From: Glycomyces algeriensis
GTDB taxonomy: Bacteria; Actinomycetota; Actinomycetes; Mycobacteriales; Micromonosporaceae
Assembly: GCF_027622855.1 (NCBI RefSeq)
Contig: NZ_JAPZVR010000009.1
Coordinates: 109,865-173,864 of the forward strand
Direction: 5' to 3'
Length of the DNA stretch: 64,000 bases
The translations under genes and the position numbers were made by a program. The stretch's first letter is position 1, and each line of letters begins with the position of its first letter. Below, piece after piece: positions 26,718-35,199 of the stretch. The notes under the pieces are model-generated. The model had not been told where the DNA came from and did no database searches. It saw only the letters and a program-made list of their open reading frames with translations.

Positions 26718-27719
26718 GTGGACAGCGTGTTCATCGCGGTCGCGGTCTGTATCGGCGCGGCCCTCCTCTTCGGCTACACCAACGGGTTCCACGACTCCGC
26801 GAACGCCATCGCCACCTCGATCTCGACCCGGGCGCTCAAGCCCCGGGTCGCGCTCGGCATGGCCGCGATCGGCAACTTCGTGGGCGCGCACCTCGGCGGC
26901 AAGGTCGCGGCCACCGTGGCCAGCGGCCTGGTCGAACTCCCCGACGGCATCGACGGCATCCTGATCGTCATCGCCGGCCTCCTCGGCGCGATCACCTGGA
27001 ACTTCATCACCTGGTACTTCGGCCTGCCGACCTCGTCCTCGCACTCGCTGTTCGGCGGCATGGTCGGCGCGACCATCGCCGGCGGCGCGGTCGTGCTCTG
27101 GGGCGGCATCCTCGACAAGATCGTGATCCCCACGATCGTCTCCCCGCTCGTCGGCTTCACCCTCGGCTTCCTCGTCATGATCGCCGTGTACTGGCTCTTC
27201 CGCCGCGGCCGCCCCGACAAGCTCAACCGCGGCTTCCGCCACGCCCAGACCGTCTCCGCCGCCGCGATGGCCGTCGGCCACGGCATGCAGGACGCCGCGA
27301 AGGTCATGGGCATCATCATCCTGGCCCTCTCGGTCGGCGGGTACTACACCGACGGCGCGCCGATCCCCGAATGGGTCTACCTCGCCAGCGCCGCCGTCAT
27401 GGCCGCCGGCACCTACGCGGGCGGCTGGCGCATCATCAAGACCATGGGCCGCAAGATCATCGACCTCGGCCCGCCCCAGGGCTTCGCGGCCGAGACCGTC
27501 GCCAGCGCCGTGCTCTACACGAACACGTTCCTGCTCGGCGCGCCGATCTCGACCACGCACACGATCACCTCGGCGATCATGGGCGTCGGCTCGACCGGCG
27601 GCAAGCGCGCCGTCCGGTGGGGCGTGGCCCGCTCGATCGTGATCGCGTGGATCATCACGTTCCCGATCGCAGCGCTCGTGGGCGCCCTGTTCTACCTGCC
27701 GATCCAGTTCATCGGCTAG
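26718..27719 (+). CDS. pit: Inorganic phosphate transporter, PiT family
   Basis: 333 residues from GTG 26718, just after the DUF47 stop. It has the two signature PiT repeats: GYTNGFHDSANAIATSIST near the N-terminus and LGAPISTTHTITSAIMGVG near the C-terminus, with TSSSHSLFGGMVGATI between and about ten membrane segments. It carries out low-affinity uptake of metal-phosphate complexes driven by proton symport. Same operon as the DUF47 gene. A large inverted repeat at 27776-27878 lies shortly after the stop. Confidence 0.92.
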   Translation: MDSVFIAVAVCIGAALLFGYTNGFHDSANAIATSISTRALKPRVALGMAAIGNFVGAHLGGKVAATVASGLVELPDGIDGILIVIAGLLGAITWNFITWYFGLPTSSSHSLFGGMVGATIAGGAVVLWGGILDKIVIPTIVSPLVGFTLGFLVMIAVYWLFRRGRPDKLNRGFRHAQTVSAAAMAVGHGMQDAAKVMGIIILALSVGGYYTDGAPIPEWVYLASAAVMAAGTYAGGWRIIKTMGRKIIDLGPPQGFAAETVASAVLYTNTFLLGAPISTTHTITSAIMGVGSTGGKRAVRWGVARSIVIAWIITFPIAALVGALFYLPIQFIG

Positions 27720-27775
27720 GTCCCGCACCACGACCGGCCCGGCTCAGGGTCTGTCCGGCGCACCCCGATGGCCGC

Positions 27776-27878
27776 TATCCGGCCCATTCGCCCGCTCGCT
27801 GCGTTGTCGGGCCGTCTGCATACAACACCGGTATGCAGACGGCCCTCCGCCTTGCGAGCGAACGAATGGCCTCGGATA
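27776..27878. repeat. Large imperfect inverted repeat (103 bp) downstream of pit
   Basis: A perfect 15-bp core stem (27809-27823 with 27831-27845, GGGCCGTCTGCATAC and its complement) is nested in longer arms that also match: left TATCCGGCCCATTCGCCCGC and right, read in complement, TATCCGAGGCCATTCGTTCG. The whole can fold into one long hairpin. It may serve as terminator for the pit operon, but it is much longer than the terminators seen elsewhere here and could be a miniature mobile element. Confidence 0.75.
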
Positions 27879-27976
27879 TCGCCTCACCCGGATGCGCTGA
27901 ACCGACCCTAGGCCGGGCCGCTGTCGTTTCGGCCGTTGCGCACAGGAATCGCCCGCTCTTGGGTTAGCGTGATGGC

Positions 27977-28729
27977 ATGTCCATCCAGCGCTTCGGGAAA
28001 TGGGACTTCAGGGCGGTCGACTCGGTGTCGGCCGCTCGCGCTCTCGCCCGCCTCCGCAAGCAGGGCGCTCCCGCCGAGCCCGAGCGCGCCGCCGCCGTCG
28101 TGCTCCTGCGCGAGGCCCCGCTGCGGGTGTTCCTGCTGCGGCACGCGGCGAAGGAGCCGTTCGGGCTCCCGTCGAGCGGCCGCGCCGAGACGCTCCAGGT
28201 GCGCGAGCGGTGGTCGCACCTCGACGTCGACAACTACGAGAACGCCATGAACGGGCCCCGAGGCGCCCAGTACGGCTTCCCGGGCGGCCGGCACAAGCCC
28301 GACGACCCCGACGTGGCCATGACGGGCCTGCGGTCCGTAGAGGAGGAGACCGGCGCGATGGTCGCCCTGCAGCGCGCCTGGGCGCGCTGGGTGACCCCGG
28401 AGTACGAGCCGGTGCGGTTCGACTCGTGGATCTACGTCGCGACGCTCGCCGAGGGCTTCCAGCCGCGCATCAGGGTGCGCGAGCCGGAGTACGCGACGTG
28501 GATCGGCCCGGAGCAGGCGGTGTGCCAGTACGGCGGCCAGATGTCGATCCCGGAGGCGACGACCCTCGCCGAACTCGCGCGGTACTCCACGGTGGGCGAG
28601 GTGTTCGCCGCCGCCGAGCAGCGCGACATGTCGCCGATCCTGCCGCGGGTCGCGGTGGAGGGCGAGGACGCCCGCCTGGTGCTGCCGGGCGAAGAGGGCT
28701 ACCCGGCGGACGCGCTGGCCGCCGCTTGA
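27977..28729 (+). CDS. Nudix-like hydrolase (NUDT7/19-like)
   Basis: 250 residues from ATG 27977. It has a long Nudix domain with an inserted loop after AAAVVLLRE...RVFLLRHAA, then FPGGRHKPDDPDVAMTGLRS and VEEETGA. The Nudix box is degenerate: the REUxEExGU core reads RSVEEETGA, lacking the first Glu of RE but retaining EEE. The long form with FPGGxxxxxD resembles CoA-type Nudix proteins of actinobacteria. Substrate unknown; whether the altered box still binds Mg2+ is uncertain. Confidence 0.7.
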   Translation: MSIQRFGKWDFRAVDSVSAARALARLRKQGAPAEPERAAAVVLLREAPLRVFLLRHAAKEPFGLPSSGRAETLQVRERWSHLDVDNYENAMNGPRGAQYGFPGGRHKPDDPDVAMTGLRSVEEETGAMVALQRAWARWVTPEYEPVRFDSWIYVATLAEGFQPRIRVREPEYATWIGPEQAVCQYGGQMSIPEATTLAELARYSTVGEVFAAAEQRDMSPILPRVAVEGEDARLVLPGEEGYPADALAAA

Positions 28730-28730
28730 G

Positions 28731-28752
28731 CATTTCCGTCATTCCGGAAATG
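28731..28752. repeat. Short hairpin containing a dispersed 13-mer
   Basis: CATTTCCG (28731-28738) pairs with CGGAAATG (28745-28752), right after the Nudix stop. The 13-mer TCCGTCATTCCGG (28736-28748) occurs as its exact complement at 18750-18762, also between converging genes. It may serve as a terminator. Confidence 0.5.
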
Positions 28753-28828
28753 TCCTGAGCGAAGTCCCCCTTGCAGACCAAAGTACCGGCGCGGTCCGAC
28801 ATGACCGCACAGGCGAGTCTCGCTCACT

Positions 28829-29764
28829 TCAGCGCAGGCGCTTGGCCCACTGCACGTCGGTGCGCACGGTCTCGAACCCTTGCGAGCGGTACAGCTTGAG
28901 CGCCTTGGTGTTCGTCTCGTCCGCATAGAGGTCGACCTGCTGGATGCCATGCGCCGCAAGGTGGGCGAGCCCCGCGAGCGCTAGGGACCAGCCGAGTCCG
29001 GCGCCCTGCGCGCGGGGGTCGACGCCGAGGACGTAGATCTCGCCGATGCCGTCCTCCACTTTGGTCCAGTGGAAGCCCAGCAGCCCCTGCTCGTCCTCGG
29101 CCACCAGCAGGCCGTCGGGGTCGAACCAGGTCTCCTGCTCGCGCGCGGCGAGATCCGCTGCGGTCCAGCGACCCTGCTCGGGATGGGCGGCGAACGCGGC
29201 TGCGTTCACCCGCAGCAGCTCGGGCTCGTCTTGGCCGACCCTGAAGGGCCGCAAGCGGGCGCCGTCGGGCAGTGCCACAGCCGGCCCGTCGCCGACCGGC
29301 CAGTTCCGGCCGATGCCCTCCGGCCACGCCGCGGGCCAGACGAAACCGTCGAGGTCGCGCGAGAGCTGGAACAGCACGCGGTCGCGCGTGAAGCCGTGCT
29401 TCGCCGCGAACTGCTGCGAAACGGGCAGATCGCCGTGCGCCCACACGCGCAATATCGTGATGTCCGCCTCAATCCAATCCAGGACGTTGAGCAGCAACCG
29501 GTGCCCGACGCCCTTGCCGCGACGGGCCGGATCGACGGCCATCTCTGCCTCGGCGGCGTCCCCGAGCTTCTCCACGCCCGCGTAGGCGATCACCGTTTCG
29601 CCTAGGCGCACAACGAAATGCCGTCGATGTTTCTCGGGGTGGCGGGACAGTGCGAGGGTCGTCTGCTCGTTGAACGGCGCGATGCCGTCCGCCTCCTCGC
29701 AGCGGTGCGCCATCGTAACGATTCTGTGAATATCCCGACCCGGAAGTGAAGCATGTTGCGCCAT
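28829..29764 (-). CDS. mshD: Mycothiol synthase
   Basis: 311 residues from ATG 29764. Two tandem GNAT acetyltransferase domains are visible: the N-terminal one with VDPARRGKGVGHRLLLNVLD and the C-terminal one with VLGVDPRAQGAGLGWSLALAGL followed by VDLYADETNTKALKLYRSQGF. MshD acetylates Cys-GlcN-Ins with acetyl-CoA (C-terminal domain) to complete mycothiol, the actinobacterial thiol. Size and layout match the family. The gene stands alone, downstream of tRNA-Ser on the same strand. Confidence 0.92.
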   Translation of the reverse strand: MAQHASLPGRDIHRIVTMAHRCEEADGIAPFNEQTTLALSRHPEKHRRHFVVRLGETVIAYAGVEKLGDAAEAEMAVDPARRGKGVGHRLLLNVLDWIEADITILRVWAHGDLPVSQQFAAKHGFTRDRVLFQLSRDLDGFVWPAAWPEGIGRNWPVGDGPAVALPDGARLRPFRVGQDEPELLRVNAAAFAAHPEQGRWTAADLAAREQETWFDPDGLLVAEDEQGLLGFHWTKVEDGIGEIYVLGVDPRAQGAGLGWSLALAGLAHLAAHGIQQVDLYADETNTKALKLYRSQGFETVRTDVQWAKRLR

Positions 29765-29781
29765 GGGGTTACCCTAATCGT

Positions 29782-29817
29782 GGACTCAGCACCGTGCCGG
29801 GGTGCTGAGTCCTTTTT
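29782..29817 (+). terminator. Perfect intrinsic terminator on the plus strand, upstream of mshD
   Basis: GGACTCAGCACC (29782-29793) and GGTGCTGAGTCC (29801-29812) form a perfect 12-bp stem followed by TTTTT (29813-29817). The T-run is on the plus strand, yet both flanking genes (mshD and tRNA-Ser) are on the minus strand, and no gene is seen that would need this orientation. Confidence 0.7.
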
Positions 29818-29933
29818 CATGCCCCGGGCACGGCAAGACCCCCACGCGCACAGCGTCGGCAGGGGTTCGTGCGATCGGGATGCTCGCGCTGATGCGCTAT
29901 TCGCCAGAAATGTCGCGAACGTACGGCGACCGG

Positions 29934-30025
<92 letters not shown>

Positions 30026-30064
30026 AGGGCCCCTTGGGGCAAGCGCCAATCTACCAAACGACCG

Positions 30065-30946
30065 TCAGGGCCGCTCGTGGCGCACGCAGCAGGTCGAGCA
30101 GGTGCGGTTGCCGTCGATGGTGAGCGCGAGGCAGCAGGTGCGCCGCTGGTAGACCAGCCGGCCCGCTTGGTCCGTGCTGATGTCGACCAGGTCCCCGACG
30201 TCGAGCGCCGACAGGAGCGTCTTGGCGAGCACGTCGTCCGGGTCCGGCACGACCTGCGCGATCGACGCGACCGCGTAGGCGATCCCCGAGGCCACGGAGC
30301 CCATGAGGGTGCGCCGCCCGACGCGGGCCTTCGCGAGGAACACGTCCAGCACCGGTCCCAGATGCCCGTCGAACACGGAGGCGCGCAAGCGGTCCAGCAG
30401 GACCGCCTCGTTCGCGACCACTTCCGCCTCCGGGTGCGCCGCGCTCGGGTCGTGCGGCAGGACCAGGAAGTGCGGCCGCACCTGGCGCACCGAGAACATC
30501 GGGGCGTCCTCGGCGACGCGGAAGACCGCGTTCGAGGCGTCCATGACCGGGACGCGGCGGGCGGCGACGTAGCCGAGCACGACCGGCGCGAGCGTCCAGT
30601 AGCAGTAGGTCTTCCACGCCAGGGCCGCGTTCGCGTGGGCGGAGCCGCCCCACAGCGCGGCGGCCGTCCCCATGAGCTCCTCGACCCGCTCGCCGGCGGC
30701 CAGCTCGGCCGCGGGGAACTCGACGCCGTCCCGCGGCGCTTCGCCGTCGAGCCAGGCGCGCACGCCCGCGAGCGGGTGCTCGCTGACGTCGCGGTCGACC
30801 CGGTCGGCGACGGCGCGGAGCGCTTCGATCGGGTGGGGGAGCGGGGCCGGGAGGCGGTTCGGGCGCGTCGCCGGGAGGGGCGCCAGGGGGCGTCGCTCGA
30901 GTGCGGTGGTGCTCAGGACTTGAGCTCCCGCAGTCGCGAGCCGCAT
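30065..30946 (-). CDS. FhuF-like (2Fe-2S) ferric-siderophore reductase
   Basis: 293 residues. The C-terminus has the FhuF-type cysteine signature RRTCCLALTIDGNRTCSTCC (C271, C272, C283, C286), spaced C-C-x10-C-x2-C, which binds a 2Fe-2S cluster. The body resembles IucA/FhuF-type siderophore-interacting proteins (ALWGGSAHANAALAWKTYC, where the helix carries W). FhuF reduces ferric siderophore in the cytoplasm to release iron. An IdeR/DmdR-type box (30964-30982) lies just upstream, consistent with repression by iron. Confidence 0.8.
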   Translation of the reverse strand: MRLATAGAQVLSTTALERRPLAPLPATRPNRLPAPLPHPIEALRAVADRVDRDVSEHPLAGVRAWLDGEAPRDGVEFPAAELAAGERVEELMGTAAALWGGSAHANAALAWKTYCYWTLAPVVLGYVAARRVPVMDASNAVFRVAEDAPMFSVRQVRPHFLVLPHDPSAAHPEAEVVANEAVLLDRLRASVFDGHLGPVLDVFLAKARVGRRTLMGSVASGIAYAVASIAQVVPDPDDVLAKTLLSALDVGDLVDISTDQAGRLVYQRRTCCLALTIDGNRTCSTCCVRHERP

Positions 30947-30963
30947 AGCGTACCCCTCTCAGG

Positions 30964-30982
30964 TAAGGACTGGCTAACCTTA
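30964..30982. promoter_or_regulatory. Iron-repressor (IdeR/DmdR/DtxR-type) operator
   Basis: TAAGGACTGGCTAACCTTA matches the 19-bp consensus TTAGGTTAGGCTAACCTAA at 14 positions. It sits inside an overlapping perfect inverted repeat AGGTAAGG-N9-CCTTACCT (30961-30985), 18 bp upstream of the FhuF-like start. Confidence 0.7.
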
Positions 30983-31236
30983 CCTGATTCGCCTCGACGA
31001 GTGTCAAGAAACCGACAGACACCGGGCCGCGACAGGGTGTAGGAAAGCGAGGTGCCGTGAATGGTGAGCGTCGCCGAGTGGGATGAGATTCACAGCACCT
31101 CGCCTCGTTCCATGATCATCCCGGCCTCCCGGACCCCCGCGTCGCACACGCAGTGCGACCCGGCCGATCCGCTGCGATACCCGGGCGTGTCGACCGGTCG
31201 GCACTCGCGTGCCGCCGTTCTGGCAGGCTGGACCGC

Positions 31237-32028
31237 ATGTCGAACCGCCCCGAGACCGCCGAAGCACCCGCGTCGCTCCTCGCGCCCCGTGTCATCGGGC
31301 GCGAGATCTGGATCGTCCTCGCCCTTTCCCTAGGCGCGTCGGCGATCTGGTCGATCGTCAGCATCATCGGCACCCTCACGGAACCGGGAGGCCTCGCCGA
31401 CAGCGTCCAGTCCATGAACTCGGCGAAGGCCGAGGCCGAGCGGCCCTGGTACGACCTGGCGCGGCAGCTCGTGAGCCTCGCCCTCGCCATGGCGCCCGTC
31501 GCGCTCGCTCTGCACCTGCTGAGCCTCGACCGCGGCAACCCCTTCCGCGCCATCGGCCTCGACCTCCGCCGGCCCGGCTTCGACCTCCTCAGCGGGGCCG
31601 GCCTGGCCGCGTGCATCGGCATCCCCGGCCTCGCCCTCTACTTCAGCGCCCGCGCCCTCGGCCTCAACGCCGAGATCGCCGCCGCGAACCTCAACGACGT
31701 GTGGTGGGCCGTCCCGATCCTCGTCCTCGCCGCGCTCAAGAACGCCGTCATCGAAGAGGTCGTGGGGCTCGGCTACCTCGTCACGCGCCTGCGCCAGCTC
31801 GCCTGGAGCACGCCCGCGATCATCGTCGCCCACGCGCTCCTGCGCGGCACCTACCACCTCTACCAGGGCTTCGGCGGCTTCATAGGCAACGCGGTCATGG
31901 GCGCCGTCTTCGCGCTCTTCTACCTCCGCTGGAAGCGCACCGGCCCCCTCATCGTCGCCCACACTCTCCTCGACATCGCCGCCTTCGTCGGATACCTCCT
32001 GGTCGCACCCCACGTGAGCTGGCTCTGA
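31237..32028 (+). CDS. CPBP-family intramembrane glutamic protease
   Basis: 263 residues from ATG 31237; the frame is open upstream but the hydrophobic pattern starts here. Seven to eight predicted membrane helices. The CPBP (Abi/Rce1-like) motifs are present: the EE pair in NAVIEEVVGLGYLVTRL, the His in RGTYHLYQGFGGFIGN and a final AHTLLDIAA. These proteases cut within the membrane, and bacterial members are tied to bacteriocin immunity or prenyl-protein processing. No peptide gene is adjacent, so the substrate is unknown. Confidence 0.8.
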   Translation: MSNRPETAEAPASLLAPRVIGREIWIVLALSLGASAIWSIVSIIGTLTEPGGLADSVQSMNSAKAEAERPWYDLARQLVSLALAMAPVALALHLLSLDRGNPFRAIGLDLRRPGFDLLSGAGLAACIGIPGLALYFSARALGLNAEIAAANLNDVWWAVPILVLAALKNAVIEEVVGLGYLVTRLRQLAWSTPAIIVAHALLRGTYHLYQGFGGFIGNAVMGAVFALFYLRWKRTGPLIVAHTLLDIAAFVGYLLVAPHVSWL

Positions 32029-32103
32029 CCGAACCGAACCCGCTTGGGCATTCCGGGACCGGACCGGTATGCTCTGTGCTTGGTACGCGCTCCGGCGCGT
32101 CCT

Positions 32104-32191
32104 GGAGGATTCGCATAGTGGCCTAGTGCGCCCGCCTGCTAAGCGGGTTTCGGGTGATACCCGATCATGGGTTCAAATCCCATATCCTCCG
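32104..32191 (+). tRNA. tRNA-Ser (anticodon GCT)
   Basis: 88 nt starting GGAGGAT and ending ATCCTCC plus discriminator G. Anticodon stem CCCGC/GCGGG encloses CTGCTAA with GCT, the variable arm is long, and the T-arm is TGGGTTCAAATCCCA. No CCA is encoded (CAA follows). Confidence 0.95.
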
Positions 32192-32232
32192 CAACGAAGT
32201 GGACGAGGATCGAAAGCAGAGCCTCCGCCAGC

Positions 32233-32275
32233 AAGCCCCGTTGACCTGTGGAAACGCAGCGTCACCGGGGCTTTC
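32233..32275 (+). terminator. Terminator after tRNA-Ser(GCT)
   Basis: AAGCCCCG (32233-32240) pairs with CGGGGCTT (32266-32273), extended by TTGAC/GTCA(C), and followed by a short T-rich run, 42 bp past the tRNA. Confidence 0.65.
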
Positions 32276-32481
32276 TTCATTCCAGGCCTTCGAACTGCGG
32301 TCCATAGGGGCGAATCGGAGCGTTTGCGTGCCGTTGATCTGCGAAAACGTGCGCAGGCGGGTTCGCATCGACCAGTCATGTCCCGATTGGATGGAACGGC
32401 TTGGACTTGACGGTTGACGACTTCCGCCGCGTGCCGATCAGACTCAGCGGTGTTGTCGTGCCCCAGCGCTACCGTGGCACG

Positions 32482-33219
32482 GTGGTAGCGAAGCCGGTTT
32501 ACGAAGAGCGTCTGCCGCTGGGGCCGCTGCGTCCGTGGTCGCCTTGCGTGTGGGTCCGCCGCGCACCCGAGGTCGGTGCGAGCACCGCGCGGGTCGTGCC
32601 GGACGGGTGCACCGACCTGCTCTGGCGGCAAGGCGTCCTTGCGATCGCGGGACCGGACACCGGTCACCGCGAGGTGCCGCTCGCACCGGGCGAACTCATC
32701 GTCGGCGTCCGCCTGCGGCCCGGCGCCGCGCGCCCGCTGCTCGGCGAGACCCCGGCGACCGAAGTGGCCGACGCCCAACCGGACTTGTCCGAACTGTGGG
32801 GCGAAGCGGCCCTGCGGCTCCGCGAAGCACTCGCCGCACAGCCGGGCCCCTGGCAGATCGCCGCGACCCTCGCCGCTGCGCTCGGCGCCCGCTTCGACGC
32901 CCATGCGCCCGACCGGATCGCGGTCAGCGTCGCGGATGCCCTGGACTGTCCCCGTCCGCGCGCGATTGCAAGCCTCGCTAGGGAACTCGGCTACTCCGAA
33001 CGCCACCTGCGGCGCCGCGTCCAGGCCGCGACCGGGTACGGGCCGAAGACTCTGGAGCAGATCCTGCGCTTCCGACGCTCGCTCGAGGCCGCCGAGTCTG
33101 CACCGGACTGGAGCCGTATCGCAGCCGAGCAGGGCTACGCCGACCAAGCGCACCTGAGCCGCCAGGTGCGGCGCTGGTCGGGCGCAACCCCGCGTCGACT
33201 CGCGGCTCAGCGCGCCTGA
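32482..33219 (+). CDS. AraC-family transcriptional regulator
   Basis: 245 residues from GTG 32482, where the conserved start of the family (VAKPVYEERLPLGPLRPW) begins; the frame is open back to TTG 32401, which is less likely. The N-terminal ~140 residues match the DUF6597-type ligand domain (VVPDGCTDLLW, LIVGVRLRPGAARPLLG). The C-terminal double helix-turn-helix reads SLARELGYSERHLRRRVQ then AATGYGPKTLEQILRFRRSL. The 3' end overlaps the convergent gene by 13 bp. Target genes are unknown; no operator was identified. Confidence 0.8.
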   Translation: MVAKPVYEERLPLGPLRPWSPCVWVRRAPEVGASTARVVPDGCTDLLWRQGVLAIAGPDTGHREVPLAPGELIVGVRLRPGAARPLLGETPATEVADAQPDLSELWGEAALRLREALAAQPGPWQIAATLAAALGARFDAHAPDRIAVSVADALDCPRPRAIASLARELGYSERHLRRRVQAATGYGPKTLEQILRFRRSLEAAESAPDWSRIAAEQGYADQAHLSRQVRRWSGATPRRLAAQRA

Positions 33220-34118
33220 TCCCACGCGCGGAGCGTTCGCAGCGCCGACAACGTGAACCCGGGTCGGGCCTGCTGCTCGATCGCCGGATTCCAGCGCCGG
33301 TAGTAGATCGGCCAACCGCCGTCGTCGCGCTGCTCGGAGACGAGACGGTCCAGCGAAACACGCAGCTCCTCCTCCGAGAACCATTGGGCCGCAAGGCTCC
33401 ACGGCCCTCTGGCGAACTCGCACGGGTACGTGAACTCCTCCTCCGCGTATCCGGGAGGCGAGGCGATCCCGTCCGGGTTCGCCGGGTCGAGCAGCACCAG
33501 GTCGCCGTCCCGAACGAGCGCCCCGAACCGCTTCGCCTCGGCCTCGGCCCAGGCCCGCTCGGGCGCATGCTCAAGGAAGCGAAGCACGCTGAACACCTCG
33601 TACGGATGCGTCGTGTCGATCTCGCTGATCGCCTTGCGGCAGAACTCGGCGGCTCCTGCGACCCACGGGTGCTCGATCCCGTGCTTGAGGAGTATCCCGG
33701 CGATCCTCGCCGTGGTGAGCAGTCCGCCCCGGTCCTGCGGCGGCGGTTCGACCCAAGGCGGGCGCGGGTACGCGGCGATGCTCGGAAGCAGATCCGGAAC
33801 GCCGCCGTCCTCGGCCGTATGGCGCAGCAGCCAATCGCAGATGGACGCCGCCAGCTCCTGGTCGACCGCGTCGACCTCGTCGAGGACCTCCAAGGCCGCC
33901 ATCGCCGAAAGCGGCTGCGGCGCATGCCCCTTCACATCGGGTTCGATCGCGAACGCGTACCCGCCGTCGACCGTCCGGTGTCCCGCGAACGCCGCCAGGA
34001 CCGCGTCCCGGTCGCCCTCCCCCAGCCAGTACGCCATACGGCGCTGGACCAGCGTGCTCCCGGTCAGCCAGACGAACTCGGCTGCCCGTTCGATCATGGT
34101 ATCGGTGATTCGTGTCAT
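33207..34118 (-). CDS. Prenyltransferase/squalene-oxidase-repeat-like protein
   Basis: 303 residues, alpha/alpha-barrel-like. Repeats such as DGGYAFAIEPDVKG, EDGGVPDLLPS and DDGGWPIYYRRWNPA, with Asp-Gly-Gly pairs, are typical of the terpene cyclase/prenyltransferase toroid fold. It is much shorter than squalene-hopene cyclases (about 630) and no DxDD catalytic motif is evident, so it is not a normal cyclase. Proteins of this size occur in actinobacteria as uncharacterised enzymes or chaperone-like folds. Its 3' end overlaps the AraC-like gene by 13 bp. Confidence 0.6.
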   Translation of the reverse strand: MTRITDTMIERAAEFVWLTGSTLVQRRMAYWLGEGDRDAVLAAFAGHRTVDGGYAFAIEPDVKGHAPQPLSAMAALEVLDEVDAVDQELAASICDWLLRHTAEDGGVPDLLPSIAAYPRPPWVEPPPQDRGGLLTTARIAGILLKHGIEHPWVAGAAEFCRKAISEIDTTHPYEVFSVLRFLEHAPERAWAEAEAKRFGALVRDGDLVLLDPANPDGIASPPGYAEEEFTYPCEFARGPWSLAAQWFSEEELRVSLDRLVSEQRDDGGWPIYYRRWNPAIEQQARPGFTLSALRTLRAWDQAR

Positions 34119-34210
34119 GACCCCACGCTAAAACGGCGAACCCCCGCCCGGCTTGAACAGAACGGACCTCGAGGATCTGCTCCTGATGTCGGTCAGGCCT
34201 GGTGGCTCGG

Positions 34211-35128
34211 TTATTCGGTTGTTCCGCGGTGGTGGCGTTCTACGTCGGCGGCTACTCGCTTGAAGGCTTCGAGGACCTGTCTGACCGCGAGTCGTTCTGC
34301 GCGGTCGGGCCGCAGGATCGCGGTGATGTGGCGCCTCGTGGGGATGTCGGTGATCTCGCGCAGGACGAGGCCGTTTCCGGTGGGGGTGGTGAAGCGGGGG
34401 AGTACGGCGATGCGGCGGCTGCCCGCGACCAGGGACTCTACGAGCCGGTTGTCCCGGATGCGTTGGGACACTTGCAAGGTGGCGCCGGTGGCCCGTTCGA
34501 TCGATTCGAGGACGGAGTTGAAGGGGTAGCCCTGGGGCACGCCGATCCACTCGCAGTCGACCAGGTCCTCGGCGCGGACCGAGCCCTGTGCGGCGAGGGG
34601 GTGGTCGGCGGCCATCGCGACGTCGAGGGGTTCGCGTGCGAGCGGTTGGACGTGGAGGGCGTCGCCGCCCGCAGGGCGCACGCCGGTGAAGCTGTGGGCG
34701 ATCACGATGTCGTTGTCCGCCGCGAGCGGGGCGAACGCCGCCTCGGCGATGTCGATGTCGCTGCAACGGATCTCGATCGCGCTCCCCTCGAACTCCCGCA
34801 GGACCGCCGCGAGCATGAAGGTCGCGGCGCTGGGGAGGGCCGCGACGGTGACGGTGCCTGAGGGTTGGCCGCGGAACGAGTCCCATTGGGCGCGAACCTG
34901 TTCGATCGCGGTGGCGACCGCCGCCCCTCCCTCGGCCAGGAGCCTGCCCGCCTCGGTCAGGCGCAGGCCGCGGCCCGAAGGCTCCGCCAGCGCCATGCCG
35001 AACTCCCGTTGCGCGGCCTTGAGCTGCTGGGAGACCGCAGAGGGGGTCCGGTGGGTGGCGCGGGCGACCTCGGTGACGCTGCCGCGTAGCGCCAGTTCGC
35101 GAAGCAGCTCCAGATGACGCACGTCCAT
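34211..35128 (-). CDS. LysR-family transcriptional regulator
   Basis: 305 residues with the standard LysR layout. The helix-turn-helix is MDVRHLELLRELALRGSVTEVARATHRTPSAVSQQLKAAQREFG (residues 1-44, split here only by the count), and the effector-binding domain follows from about 85. It is divergent from the EamA transporter gene (71 bp apart), the usual arrangement for a LysR protein controlling its neighbour. Effector unknown. Confidence 0.9.
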   Translation of the reverse strand: MDVRHLELLRELALRGSVTEVARATHRTPSAVSQQLKAAQREFGMALAEPSGRGLRLTEAGRLLAEGGAAVATAIEQVRAQWDSFRGQPSGTVTVAALPSAATFMLAAVLREFEGSAIEIRCSDIDIAEAAFAPLAADNDIVIAHSFTGVRPAGGDALHVQPLAREPLDVAMAADHPLAAQGSVRAEDLVDCEWIGVPQGYPFNSVLESIERATGATLQVSQRIRDNRLVESLVAGSRRIAVLPRFTTPTGNGLVLREITDIPTRRHITAILRPDRAERLAVRQVLEAFKRVAADVERHHRGTTE

Positions 35129-35199
35129 GTAGCGATACTACAGAATGCCTTAAGCAGTTTTCATTTGTGCTTTACTGTCCGGGCTCGCATCATGGAGCC

